Shown piece by piece: positions 10,509 to 22,589 of a stretch of DNA of 64,000 nt (positions are counted from its first letter, which is position 1; each line of letters opens with the position of its first letter). A model generated the notes under the pieces. The model saw only the letters and a list, made by a program, of their open reading frames with translations, searched no databases and was not told the origin of the DNA. The DNA comes from Nepenthes gracilis. Its lineage: Eukaryota; Streptophyta; Magnoliopsida; Caryophyllales; Nepenthaceae. The stretch lies in contig BSYO01000014.1 of the NCBI GenBank assembly GCA_033239525.1, forward strand, positions 5,374,536-5,438,535. Reading direction: 5' to 3'. The translations under genes were made by a program, and so were the position numbers.

Positions 10509-11219
10509 TGTGATGGAACGCCCATATTCCACCATACATAGCCTCCATCAAAATTATCATACTTATACCGTATTAAAATATATTATGGTAAGAAGGTAGA
10601 CATATATATATTTATATGGGTGGACTTAAATTTTTCTTTTATTTTACATTGCGTACACAAGATCGCATAAGGTCGGAGCTCTTAAGTCAGCTGTATTAAG
10701 TAGGTTGATCGAACTAGGTCGGTCAACATCTTGACCGTCCGAAGATTTTAGGTCGGTCGGCCAAGATACATGAGATGCGACTAGGAACCAAAATGTCTTA
10801 AACCATAAAATCATGTGGAAGGATACTAATATTCATTAAATTTCACAACGGAATCATTTTACAAAATTTTCCAAAATAACTAGAGGAAAATTACATTGAG
10901 ATTGGTCCTTACTGCTTCATAAGTCGAGATCAACCATTTTTTCTATTCAAATCCGTCCATCTTTGTTTTAAACTTTCTCGTCCGATATAAACTCATCATC
11001 GTCTGAAAAACAGAAGAGGAGTGAGCTAAAAAGTCCAGCAAGATACCCATATGCATAAATATATAATTTTAAACAAAAATCAGAATGAGAACAAAATGCA
11101 TTTAGAACATAAACATGGGCCGAAGTTATTTCCATAAAACATAAAACATAGGCAGAAATCATTTTCATGCGAAATGGATTTTGAAGCACGTACAGATTCA
11201 AGACCAAATGCTAAAAACC

Positions 11220-11580
11220 TGCTACATTTAAGAACCGTAGTCTTGACCAACAAAACGATTACATTTAAGGCCTACAGCTTTCGGCCGTCATATCCCATAT
11301 TATATCTCATCATACGCTACATTTAAGGTTCGTAGACTTGACCAACAAAATGCTACATTTAAGGTCCATAGTCTTGACCAACAAAAAGCTACATTTAAAG
11401 CTGCAACTCTCGACCAACATATCCCATATCATATCTCATCAAATGCTACATTTAAGGTCCATAGTCTTGACTAACAAAATGCTACATTTAAGGTCCGTAG
11501 TTTTGATCAACAAAATGCTACATTTAAGGTCCATAGTCTTCATAAACAAAACGACTATATTTAAGGTCTGCAACTCTTGG
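11220..11580. repeat. 35-bp minisatellite in LTR
   Basis: Units of about 35 bp: GCTACATTTAAGGTCC followed by (G/A)TAGTCTTGACCAACAAAA, with longer variants containing TATCCCATATCATATCTCATC. A homologous array is at 14610-15130 in the partner LTR with a different copy number. Confidence 0.85.
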
Positions 11581-11956
11581 CCATCATAATCCATTTCCAT
11601 AAATCATGATCTTTTAGAAATATGAAGTTCTTTACTGATGCAAATACTGGGTTTCTTCAAAGATGCAGTTAACCAGACTCATGCAAATCAGTAAATAACG
11701 AGACTTCCTTAAACATGCTTTCGTTCATAAACAACATCAATATACGAATACACATAATTCTATTTCAAACCGGTCATAATAATAGAAGGCATTCTAATAT
11801 CATTCGAGTCAGAATCGTGGAATAAAATCTCATATGCAAAATGTAACGCATATTCTGATCATAGGAAAGCAATCATCACGTCATGCTGGGTGAAGGGTAT
11901 CGAAAAATAATACTTATCAGATTCAAAAACATGAATTTTAATAAAACGTTGGGTAC

Positions 11957-11964
11957 ACTTGCCT
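11957..11964 (-). promoter_or_regulatory. Splice-donor-like box in LTR
   Basis: Minus strand reads AGGCAAGT, a GC-type 5' splice site match, 112 bp downstream of the TATA box. The partner LTR has the canonical AGGTAAGT at 15509-15516. Confidence 0.35.
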
Positions 11965-12075
11965 TAGCTTTTTCTCCAGATTTCCTTAATCTAACATTGA
12001 GCTTTCTTCCCCCTTTAATTCTTCATCTCTGCCTCCTCTACTTCTAAAACTTACTCCAAAACTCCCCACATCTAG

Positions 12076-12085
12076 TATTTATAGG
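12076..12085 (-). promoter_or_regulatory. LTR TATA box
   Basis: CCTATAAATA on the minus strand; a counterpart exists at 15631-15640 in the partner LTR. Confidence 0.5.
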
Positions 12086-13189
12086 CAATTAGGGTAGGTG
12101 AGAGTGGGTGGGGTAGGTCATTTACTACCGATATCTTATTCATGTACATTATTCTAGAAGGTTCCAGACTATTTCAGATTATTCGAGCATGTGGAAATAG
12201 TTTACCTACCCTGACTGGACCATTCCGGCCTTGGCTAATAGGCCATTCCTCATTTATCAATCTACTCCGGCTATTCTCTCTGGAAAACACCTCATTCTAC
12301 TCCGGAAAACTACTGAAACCTCTCCAGAAATTCTCTCCGAAATTCCTCTCTAAATTCATCTTCGGAAACGGTCTTCGAAAAATGGCCTCCGAAAATCGTC
12401 TCTAAAAATTGTCTTCGGATGTCTTCTCCAGAAATCATCATCTCTAGAAGCTTACTCAATTGTGTCCGGAAAACGTCTATGGAAACTTAATTTCTCTCAG
12501 GATATCTACTCAATTCCTGTCTGGAAGAAATTCATTCTCCAACCTCAGTATGCCTTTTGCCTCTCTTAGCCGGTCAACTTTCCATTGACCAGACCATTTC
12601 GTGCAAAAACCATGCTGATTATTACAGCAAACCAGCCATTATCTCCTCACAAGCATACTGGCAAATTACCATACTGGCAATTTGCGCATACCGGCAAGTT
12701 GGGCGTACTGGTCTTCTCTTCTCACAAGCATACTGGTCACTCTTATTGCAAATCAATATCAGTAATTTCATCTATTCTTGCCACTCGTTCATTTCGGCTA
12801 TGATGTGCAATCCGGGCAAAATTCTAATCAGCTGGTCAACTTGCCCATTTTCGATCAATGATTTTCTGCTAGTCAACATTTCTAATTCTGGTCAATGCCT
12901 AAATTACCAATTACACCTAATGCTTGTCAACGCTTCAATTTTTTGGTCAACACATCAATATTTCTGGTCAAGATTTTATCACCAAATTTTTCGGTCAATA
13001 CCTCAATAATTTCGGTCAACATTTTATCACCAAATTTTCTGGTCAACATCTTCTGGTGGTCAACTATTCTTATCCTTAGCAGATAATCTCTTGGTCATGA
13101 TGACTTCTTAATATTTTTTTCATTAATTTATTAAACCAAATCTTAATTACATAACCTTAATTACGTTATTTGAAAACCGGGACATTATA

Positions 13190-13910
13190 ATCTCTCCCAC
13201 TTATAGAAATTTTATCCTCAAAATTTAACGAAACTCAATATTCGACAATTAAAATTTTTATAAATCCCCAAATAACCTCATCAATTCTATTTGGGGTGCT
13301 TGAGATCAATATCAATTCCGACTCTTTCTTGACAATAGCCTTAATTGCTGATTAGATAAGTAATTCTTCTCTTTTAATAACATCCACAAATTTTCCTATA
13401 TCCGCACAATAACTTTCAGGCATGGCCTAACATGCCATCTAAAATTAGTACACATCTTCACCTTGCAAGCATAGCAATATTAATTCCATCACCTCTTTGT
13501 TGACTCATTCTCAAAATTCACTGTGCCAGTTGCAAGTTAAAATATTCTTACCCACTAGTCAAGATATTCTTACCCAAAATCATCTTTAGTGCCGTGGCAT
13601 CTAGCCAACCAAATTGTCCAATACCCTCATGGCAGATTTAGAGTCAGATTTCTTACCACAAGACCCAGATCAAACCTTAATGCATAATGTTGTTTCTATT
13701 TTTTGAAACAATATCAACTCTATCAGATCAAAATTTAGGCCTTAGTTACAACGTCCTGATCTTGTTAACCTACTTTGCCATACTAGAATGATTAAGTCTA
13801 ATCAATGTAACTCATGCCTTCGTCTATCCATTTGATCAAACTTAACCCATCCAAAGCTTCCACATAAATTTAAATCAAAACCTAAGGCATCTCTTTTCTC
13901 TGATACCATT
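13190..13910 (-). other. Internal region of non-autonomous gypsy element
   Basis: 721 bp. The left edge keeps AGAAATTTTATCCTCAAAAT, the complement of the conserved ATTTTGAGGA.AAAATTT..T end of del/Tekay-like polyproteins. Nothing else is recognisable. The right edge is the primer site. Confidence 0.7.
13898..13908 (-). promoter_or_regulatory. Primer-binding site (initiator Met tRNA)
   Basis: Minus strand reads TGGTATCAGAG two bases after the 5' LTR end, a perfect 11-base match to the usual plant tRNA-iMet primer site. Confidence 0.85.
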
Positions 13911-14609
13911 TGTAACGGAATGACTATATTCCACCATATATAGCCTGCGTTAAAATTATTGTACTTACACCGTATTAAAATATACTCTGGTAAGAAGGTA
14001 TACATATATATATTTATATGGGTGGATTTAAATTTTTCTTTTATTTTACATCGCATACATAGGATCGCGAAAGGCCGAAGCTCTTAAGTCGGCCGTATTA
14101 AATAGGTCAGTCAAATTGGGTCGATCAACATCTTGACCATTTGAGGATTTTAGGTTGGTTGGCCAAGACACACGAGACGCCACTAGGAACCAAAATTTCT
14201 TAAACCATAAAATTATGCGAAAGCATACTAATATCTATTAAATTTCACAACGGAATCATTTTATAAAATTTTTCAAAATAACAAGAGGAAAATTACATTG
14301 AGATTGGTCATTACTACTTCATAAGTCCAAATCAACCATTTTCTTTATTCTAGTCCATCTAGTTAAGCTTTCTCGTCCGACATAAACTCATCATCGTCTG
14401 AAAAATAGAAGAGGAGTGAGTTAAAAAGTCTAACAAGGTGCCCATATGCATAAATACATAATTTTAAACAAAAATAAGAATGAGAATAGAGCGCATTCAG
14501 AACATAAACATGGGCCGAAGTTATTTCCATAAAACAAAAAACATAGGTAGAAATCATTTTCATGCGAAATAGATTCCAAAGCACATGCAGATTCAAGACC
14601 AAATGCTAA

Positions 14610-15130
14610 AAACCCGCTACATTTAAGGTCTATAGTCTTGACCAACAAAACGGCTACATTTAATGCCTGCAACTCTCAGTCGTCTTATCCCATATCATAT
14701 CTCATCAAACGCTACATTTAAGGTTGGTAGTCTTGACCAACGAAATGCTACATTTAATTTCTATAGTCTTGACCAACAAAACAACTACATTTAAGGCTTA
14801 CAACTCTCGACCATCATATCCCATATCATATCTCATCAAACGCTACATCTAAAATCCGTAGTCTTGACCAATGAAACGCTACATTTAAGATTCGTAATCT
14901 TGACCAACAAAACACTACATTTAAGGTCCGTAGTCTTGAGCAACAAAACGACTACATTTAAGGCCTGCAACTCTTAGTCGTCATATCTCATCAAACGCTA
15001 CATTTAAAGTCCATAGTCTTGGCTAACGAAATGCTATATTTAAGGTCCATAGTTTTGACCAACAAAATGCTACATTTAAGGTCTGTAGACTTAACCAACA
15101 AAACAACTACATTCAAGGCCTACGGCTCTT
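14610..15130. repeat. 35-bp minisatellite in LTR, longer copy
   Basis: Same GCTACATTTAAGG unit as 11220-11580, expanded by roughly 160 bp. Confidence 0.85.
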
Positions 15131-15630
15131 GGCCGTCATAATCCATTTCGATAAATCATGATCTTCTAGAAATCCAAAGTTCTTTACTGATGCAAATACT
15201 GAGTTTCTTCAAATATATAGTTCACCGGACTCATGCAAATTAGTAAATAACCAGACTTCCTTAAACATGCTTTCGTTCATAAACAACATCAATATACGAA
15301 TGCACATAATTCTATTTCAAACCAGTCATAATAAAGAAGGCATTCTAATATCATTCGAGCTGAAAGCATGGAACGAAATCTCATATGCAAAATGTAACAC
15401 ATATTCTGATCATAGGAAGGCAATCATTACGTCATGCTGGGTGAAGGGTATCAAAACAATAGTACTTATCAGATTCAAAAACATGAATTTTAATAAAACG
15501 TTAGGTACACTTACCTTAGTCTTTTTTGTAGATTTTCTTACTTAATCTGACCTTAAACTTTCTTCCTCCTTTAATTCTTCATCTCCGCCTCCTCTGCTTC
15601 TAAAACTTACTCCCAAACCCCCGCATCCAT

Positions 15631-15640
15631 TATTTATAGG
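15631..15640 (-). promoter_or_regulatory. LTR TATA box
   Basis: CCTATAAATA on the minus strand, 115 bp upstream of the AGGTAAGT box. Confidence 0.5.
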
Positions 15641-17526
15641 CAATTAGGGTTGGCGAGAGTAGGTGGGACAGGTTACCTACTACCGATATTTTATTCATAT
15701 ACATTATTCTAGGAGGTTCCAGACTATTCCAGATTATTTGAGCAGGTGAAAATAGTTTACCTACCATGATTGGACCATTCTTGCCTTGGCTAATAGGCTA
15801 TTCCTTATTTATCAATCTACTTCGTTTATTCTCTCTGGAAAATACTTCATTCCACTCCGAAAAACTACTCAAACCTCTCCGAAAATCCTCTCCAAAATTC
15901 CTCTCTAAATTTGTCTCCGGATGTCTTCTATGGAGATCGTCTTCGAAAATCATCATCTCTAGAAGCTTACTCAATTGTGTCCAAAAAACATCTCCGAAAA
16001 CTTAATTTCTCTCAGAATATCTACTGAATTCCTCTCTAGAAGAAATTCATTCTCCAATCTCAGTATGCCTTTTGTCTCACTTAGCTGGTCAACCTTCTAT
16101 TAATCAGACCATTTCGTGCAAAACCCATGCCGATTATTACAGCAAACCGGCCATTATCTCCTCACAAGCATACCGATAAATTGCCATACCAGTAATTTGC
16201 GCATACCGGCAAATTGGGCATACTGGTTTTCTCTTCTCACGAGCATACTGGTCACTCTTGTTGCAAATCGATACCGATAATTTCATCCATTTCGGCCATT
16301 CATTCATTCTGGTTGTTCTGTGCAATCCGGGCAAAATCCTAATCAGCTGGTCAACTTGCCCATTTTCGGTCAATGATTTTCTGCCGGTCAACATTGCCAA
16401 TTTCGGTCAACGCCTACATTGCCGGTTACACCAAAATGTCGGTCAATGCTTCAATTTTTTGATCAACACCTTAACATTTCCGGTCAAGATTTTACCACCA
16501 AATTTTTCGGTCAACCTCTTAATATTTTTGGTCAATATTTTATCACCAAATTTTCCAATCAATATTTTCTCGTGGTTAATTATTCTTGTCCTTAGCAGAT
16601 AATTTCTTGGCCATGATGACTTCTTAATATTTTTTCAATTAATTTATTAAACCAAATCTTAATTACACATCCTTAATTACTTTCTTTGAAAATCAGCTCA
16701 TTACATGGGGTGCCGGAATGGATCTGGGTGCTAACGAACTAGGATTGGCCAGACTGGATTTGGTGCCGGCAGGTTTGGTCGAGACTAAATCTTGTTGACA
16801 AAATGGCTATGATGCCGGCCACAATTTGGGCGCGAGAATGTTTTGCGGTTCAGCGATGGGATCTAGTGCCAAGGCTGACCGGGTCTTGCGTCGGAATGGT
16901 TGTGCCGCGGACTAGATTTGGGGGCCGGGGTGGGTGCAGGTGCTAGCGGATTGAGAAATGATGATGATGAGCACCGTTAGAGGGTGGCCTAGCATGGGCG
17001 GCATCGTCGGTCGTAGCGATAGCCACTGACGATGGGGATGGCAGCAGCGAAAGGTCACACGAGCACCGTTAGTGCTTTCTTCCCCTCTCTACCATGCCTC
17101 ATTACACAATCCACCAAAATTTCGGCCGATCACCTTAAGATTGCCGCATGCAAAAGAAATACTGGCATCCTCAAAGAGGAAGGAAGGATTTACTTACATC
17201 GATTATTGATTTTCCTTCGGTGATGGCAGCGACGATAGCTGTGGGTTTTTGCGTCTCACGTTTTCCTTCCTTATTTGGCACAGTGGCACAAATCAAAGGG
17301 TGGAGGATGGAGAGGCGTTTGTCGGCATAAGATCTGGGTGTTGCCTCCTAGGGCAACGGTAGTTGCCGTCGCTCCACGTGCCACCCTCTCTCTCCTCTCT
17401 TTTCTCTTTCTTTTTCCTTTCTCCTTCCTTCTTTTCTACTGCCGTCCGCCCGTGCCCTTCTTTTCCCTTTCTCTCATTTTCTCTTCTTTTTTTCTTGGGG
17501 GGCTGCACCATCGGCCCCCTTAAATA

Positions 17527-17530
<4 letters not shown>

Positions 17531-17582
<52 letters not shown>
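17531..17582. repeat. (GT)n microsatellite
   Basis: About 25 uninterrupted GT units, flanked by GTACACATACATAC. Confidence 0.95.
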
Positions 17583-17584
<2 letters not shown>

Positions 17585-18534
17585 ACATACATACGGAGAG
17601 CCCGGCATAGACGAGAGTCGATTCGGGCACAATGCCAAATAAGGACCTCGAGGGGTCCGTCAATGCTTTAGGGAGCATTTTCTTATACAAGGGGCCTCTC
17701 ATCGCTTTGTGACTTAGTCAGCCATTTGGCCAGGCTCATGTTGGAGTGGCCTCTTCTTATGATTTCTCTCCTTAGGCACAAGAGTCTTGAAGTTGGTGGG
17801 GAAGCCCCTCAGCATGGTATCTCTAGGCTGGCCACATTGTGTCATCAAGCCATGCTTCCAGCTTTAGCAAGGTGGCTGGCTGAACAGTAGATTGTCCATT
17901 GACTCTGCATGGGACCTCTTTGGCTATCGGAGAGGTTGCCGGTCGTCTTGGGAATGGTGAGGGTATTGTTGCTCTAGGCTTTGGCCTATCACCCAAGGAC
18001 CGAGTTGATCTTTCCCCGGGAGTGGACCCTGTCACTCAGATCCTCCCAAATATTGAGGTCGTCAGGCGAATGGGATCTTCTCCGAGGGTGCCAATTTCCT
18101 CTGGTCGCTCGGAAGTTAAAGGCCGAAGTGCCCAGTATCGCACCAAACTCGGGATGGGGTCAATGGGTTCATGGCACTTGGTCGGATAGCGATTCTTATA
18201 TACTTGGGGCTAGCAGCCCGTCAGTATGGCTACCCGAAGAGGGGTCATCGCCGCAGGCAGTGTCATCTCTGGCTGGCGCATTGGTTCATACCCAGAATGC
18301 TGATTTTCTTCGATGATCAAGAAGTTGGAGGACGAAGCCCCCAACGTTGTTCCTTCGGTTGGGTGCCTAGGGTCTGGAAGAGGGTTCTCATCCAAGTTTT
18401 GAGCATCTGTATGTTTGGGGCCAATGGCCTTCTAGCATGGCTGCTCGAAGGCGATATCTTCAGCCAATGTGTTGGTTAGAGAATAAATGTTGACCGTGGT
18501 GTTTCGGTGTTGTGTAATGCTTAGACTTTTCATC

Positions 18535-18554
18535 GTTTCCCATAGACGGCACCA
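18535..18554 (-). promoter_or_regulatory. Tat-type primer-binding site
   Basis: Minus strand reads TGGTGCCGTCTATGGGAAAC, one base after the LTR end. This is a close variant of TGGCGCCGTCTGTGGGAA, the primer site seen in plant Tat/Ogre gypsy elements. It fixes the lineage and orientation of the surrounding element. Confidence 0.8.
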
Positions 18555-18555
18555 A

Positions 18556-20243
18556 TGATGAAACCTGGATCCGAGTCATTGGTGGATTTAGGTGTTGTTA
18601 GATGATTTGAAACAAGTCGTCGTCTCTGTACTCCTTGTCTTAAACCTACATGCCACAACTAAAAAAATGAGAAGTCGAGGATGATAAAAATTATTTCTAT
18701 CATATATCCTTCAACGCTCAAATCAGATATCTTTCTAAGAGAATAGAAAGATACGATGATATAAAAAGATGCGTGGATACATGTGATGGGAGATTGAGTG
18801 TGAGTGTACCTGACTAAGAGGCGGCGTAGTAATGCACCCGGTCGAGGGGTGGCTAAGTGTTGCGCTTGGTTGAGAGGTGGCTTTTAGGTGTACCTGAGGG
18901 GCGGTTTCAAGGTGTGTCCGGTTGACGGGCGGCTGGAGGACCGAGCTCCTGGGAGAAGGGCTTCCTAGAAGGTGGGTTGACCTTTGGGATGGACTGGACC
19001 AGCCTACTAGAAAGACTAAAAGGTAAGCCTCCTGAAAGAACTAGAGGGCTAGTCTCCCCCTAGAAGGACTAGAGGATTGACCTCTTCCTAAAAGGTCTGG
19101 AGGATTGACCTCCTTCTGGAAGAATTGGCTAGAAGGGCTGGAGGGTTAGCTCCCTCCTAGAAGGTTTGGAGGGTTGACCTCCTCCTGGAAGGTTTGGCCG
19201 GAAAGACTGGATGGTTGACCTCCTCTTGGGAGGTGTGAAGGGTTTGACCTCCTCTTGGAAGGACTTGAGGGTAAGCCCCCCGAACGGAGGTTATCCCCTA
19301 GACGGAGGATGGCTCTTGGGCGGACTGAATCTCCTTAACAGTGGGCGGCTCCTTGATGGAGGGAGACTCCTTGATGGAGTGCATCTCTTTGACGGAGGGT
19401 GGCTCCTAGTCGGAGGGCGGCTTCCGGACGGTGCGCTAGCCTTCCGGATGGAGGGCTGGCCTCTTGGATAATCTCCTGGATGGAAGGTAGAGCCTTCTGG
19501 ATGAAGGGTCTGTCCCCTCCATTTTCTGTCTGCATCTTAGGGCTCTCTTCCTTGCCATCAGGGTTCCCCTTCTCCAATTTTTTCATTCTTAGGATTTTAC
19601 TCCTTTTCCCTCTTCAAATGGGGGCCCCTGAGGTTGACTCTGTCTCTCATGGTGGGTGTTCTCTGGTTGCTCCTTTTTTGTTCCCCGTTTCTGTTAATCT
19701 GGAGGGATATTTATTAGTAGGAAAAGTAGCCTAACCTTCTCTAGCCTTCATGGCTGGTGCCTACCGAAACACTGGGTTATTTATGGCAATTGTTATGACT
19801 AGCGGGGATTATTTCCTTTGACTAGAGGATCGTGGGGTTGCTGCCACTGTTATTTACTTTTTGAGAGCAATTTGCAGGTCCTTACTTGTCGTTTGGAGCA
19901 ACATATGATCCAAGACAAGATCTCCGGTGATCGCGGTTGCCATTCCTAAGCATATATGAACCTTGAGGATATTTTGGCAATATCCATTGAGCTGTTCAAA
20001 CTAGACATGAAAAGGCCCGATCTCCTCTCCTGCTGAATTGTATGTATTTGCTGGCGGCTGCACGGAAAACATCATTGTGGGGTGAGCTTCTATTGCCCGC
20101 TTTGGGCCACCAGACTGGGCTTAGGCTGGCCCGCCCAAGTTTATCGCTTTTGGCTAGGTTGCACCATGGGCCTTCTTCAATTGGGCCTCCCCTTAGCTCG
20201 TGGGCTTGGATCATGGTCCAACCCAATCTTAGGAGTCCCATCA
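18556..20243 (-). repeat. Tat-like gypsy 5' LTR
   Basis: 1,688 bp with TGATG...CATCA inverted termini, next to the primer site. It contains a ~40-bp minisatellite (18800-19510). Its right 720 bp matches the 3' LTR remnant 6378-7100. Confidence 0.8.
18800..19510. repeat. Minisatellite in Tat LTR (GG(A/T)GGGTTGACCTCCT-type)
   Basis: Imperfect units of 30-45 bp, first GGTTGACCTCCTCTTGG-like and then GGAGGGCGGCTCCTTGATGG-like. Absent from the 3' LTR remnant. Confidence 0.75.
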
Positions 20244-20249
20244 ATTTCC

Positions 20250-20830
20250 GGGTAGATCACTCTTCCATCCTTTTTATAACTTTGCCTACTGTGATGTTAG
20301 CTGGTTTGTGCCTTGGCATCGGTCCAAACCCTCGTTGTGCTACTACAAGTTTAGCCCTTCCATGCAAGTGTTGGGACTTGTGACCCTTGGTGAGCTTTTA
20401 CTCTTGCACTAGGACTTACTCTTGTTTAGATATCCCTAACTTTTTCTAGTGTTTTGAGCATCCCATGTGGGATCTCAAATTATTTAGATTTTAATTGTTA
20501 TATCAAAAATTTTAGTTTCCTTATAATCTTGGCAATCCTATCCAAGACTTATGTCACTATTGGACAAGCTTTGTTATCTTGGCATTAGGGCAGCATGGTC
20601 TACTTGTGACTCGAACATCATAATTTTTTACAAGATAGAGATTGACTAGAAGGATGTCCAACGATCTATGATATGCCCCACCTACTATTCTTTCAGATCA
20701 GGTTCAAGATCATGATCGTATTAGATTCAAAGACCAAGTGCTTAAATCTAACAACACTGTACGGCACAAATTTGACATCCTAATTCAAGATTTAATGTTT
20801 AGCAAAAAGTTCCTAAATGCCTTAGTTTCA
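20250..20830 (+). repeat. Dispersed repeat with retrotransposon-leader features, copy 1
   Basis: Colinear with 27650-28151. Contains TTGGCATTAGGGC (20578-20590), close to the iMet primer site TGGTATCAGAGC, then an ATG at 20654 opening a frame shared by both copies (YAPPTI, QVQDHDR, FKDQVL.SNN). This looks like an LTR/PBS/gag start, but the protein family is not recognised and copy 1 has a stop at codon 6. Confidence 0.5.
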
Positions 20831-22589
20831 ATTTAACTGCCAAATGTAGGTGAAAATAATCCTCTCTATTCTTTCCGGCAAACAGAGAGGGAGAGAGTGT
20901 GTGTGTGTGATGAATGGTAGGCGTCGAAGAACCCTTTTCAAAGCTAGATATTATTATGGAAAAGACACAATATTCTAATTACTTGCTCTTGATGTTCGGT
21001 GTTAATTGTACGGAAAATGCAGCATGAGATGAACACATAGAAGAGTACGTGTTTTAGTTGCACACCATTTATTGTTTCTTCCTGCAATTTACTACTGCGT
21101 ATGCACCCATTTCTGTGCTTTTTAGAGAAAATAGATTCATTCTTATGTTTTTGTGTCAGATGCTAGTTGCCCTAGGTGGTTTAGCTGTAATTCAAAACGA
21201 ATAGAGTATATATCTTATAGGAACTTGAAATCAAAGGAGGCGATGAAATAATTGAAAAACTTAATAGTGATTTTAAACTTTTCACAAATTAGTATGTTTA
21301 GACATTATTTTATAATGTAGGCAACCTTCACTGACATTTTGAAGTTGCTTAGTGTGTATTCCTATCTCCATTTTGCAAAAGTTTAACTTCTATATTAAAA
21401 TCAAATGTTTAATATTGAAACCTGATTGCCTTTATGTTATTGATATGCAGAAATTTTAGTGTGAAATTTATTTACATACAAAATATTTATGAAGAAATTT
21501 CAATACTTAAATATAATATGTATAAATTTAAAAAATGAGCTTTGTAAAATTTAATGAAAAGAGAACAAATTATCATGCACACAAAATGTAATCAAATTGA
21601 GAAAGAAATTAGTATATATATGAGCATTTAAATAAGAAAATATTTAGAGTTTTAAAAAAAATTAGTAATAAAAAAAGAAATATTTTAGATATACTTACTT
21701 TTATTTACATTTATCAAAAACTACTTTGACTTTCTTTCAAATTTACCCTTTTCTTGCTTTTCTCTCCTTTTCTCTCTCTCTTTCTCTCTCTCTTTTCCTC
21801 TACTTTCTTTTAAAATCTTTCTAAAAACAGGTTGAAATTAATCATAATGCCTATTTATAGCAAATTAGTGCATGTGCGCCAAATAGATGCGATTTAGACG
21901 TAAACTCTATACTACGATGAGCTCCTACCAAACATGTATTAGGTGTCAACATTCTAGCCTAAATATGATCGAGCGTCAAATATGTGCAAAACAGGTATGG
22001 CTATTCTATCCAAAACACATTTATGTTTGGGTTAAATACACATTATACACCATTCAAGGTTAATTTATTTTGGTCTAATACTTAATTTTTGATCTAAAAT
22101 CGTTATTAATATATAAAATTCATCAATTTATTTAGTTTTAGTATCATTAAATTAATTTTTAAAATTCATGTATTATATTTCTTTACTTTTTATAAAAATT
22201 TTGTTCTCGTAACTTATTTAATTTCAATATCGTAAGACTTCTTTTTATATGAAAAATCTTAATTTGCTGCAATATTTTTTTACACTTGAGGTGCAAATTA
22301 CTCTTACTAGCACACTTTTCTACCAATATAAGAATAACAATGAGATAATTACTTTGGCTGGACGTCATATTGGAAACTTGGTCTTACATCTATATAGGTT
22401 AATTTAAAACTTCGGCATAAGGAAAGAAATTTGTTATTTAATCTATCTATGTATCAGTAACTAATTAAATGTTTAAATTATTTGACAATTATTAGGTCTA
22501 ATATCTCTTTTACAGTCCAATAGGTTAGTCAATTTATGTGTGCCCCTAACATGCACACTCGGCATTAATGAGACATATTGTGCTTTACT
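20831..22589. other. AT-rich unassigned stretch
   Basis: About 1.76 kb, strongly AT-rich, with a TC-rich run near 21760-21800. I see no coding sequence, terminal repeats or RNA gene. Because it lies between a leader-like repeat and a plus-strand RNase H remnant it may be decayed retrotransposon interior. Confidence 0.4.

Larger units (their letters stand above)
10509..13189 (-). repeat. 3' LTR of element 10509-16705
   Basis: 2,681 bp. It contains a minisatellite at 11220-11580, a conserved box at 11021-11042, a donor-like box at 11957-11964, a TATA box at 12076-12085 and, further right, GGTCAA-rich repeats. Confidence 0.85.
10509..16705 (-). mobile_element. Non-autonomous gypsy-type LTR retrotransposon, complete ends
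   Basis: Two related LTRs flank only 721 bp of internal DNA. Left LTR 10509-13189 (start TGTGATGG) is followed by ATCTCTCCCACTT, a polypurine complement; right LTR 13911-16705 (TGTAACGG...TTACA) is preceded by a primer site for initiator-Met tRNA. Hence transcription runs right to left. Flanking 5-mers are TAAGG and TGGGG, an imperfect target duplication fitting an old insertion. The internal part carries only the conserved gypsy polyprotein-end relic beside the PPT and no pol domain, so replication must have depended on a partner element. Confidence 0.85.
13911..16705 (-). repeat. 5' LTR of element 10509-16705
   Basis: 2,795 bp, colinear with 10509-13189; the minisatellite (14610-15130) is longer here. 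TATA box at 15631-15640, donor-like AGGTAAGT at 15509-15516 (minus strand), conserved box at 14416-14438. Confidence 0.85.
7101..18555 (-). mobile_element. Tat-like gypsy internal region, non-coding, interrupted
   Basis: Lies between the polypurine complement at 7101 and the primer site at 18535-18554, read leftwards. About 5.3 kb remains once the nested element 10509-16705 is removed. I find no gag, protease, reverse transcriptase, RNase H or integrase motif on either strand; open frames are short. It holds copy 2 of the 0.8-kb repeat, a 142-bp tandem array and a GT microsatellite. Tat elements normally carry a full polyprotein, so this is a non-autonomous or gutted member. Confidence 0.65.

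Noticed and set aside
11220..11580. Regular repeat-spacer look, CRISPR-like
   Set aside because: Units are contiguous and imperfect, within a eukaryotic LTR; no cas genes, and the array varies as a minisatellite.
12557..13009. 150-codon open frame
   Set aside because: Falls wholly inside an LTR and is built on GGTCAACA-type repeats; interrupted in the partner LTR.
13890..13912. Possible tRNA fragment (CTCTGATACCA)
   Set aside because: It is the retrotransposon primer-binding site; no cloverleaf around it.
17293..17592. Minus-strand open frame with long Thr-His repeats
   Set aside because: It is the translation of the (GT)n microsatellite and a TC-rich flank; no start context, no homology.
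18556..20243. Gene with Gly/Leu repeats (LDGGRLLDG) at 19211-19471
   Set aside because: Minisatellite inside the Tat LTR read in one frame.
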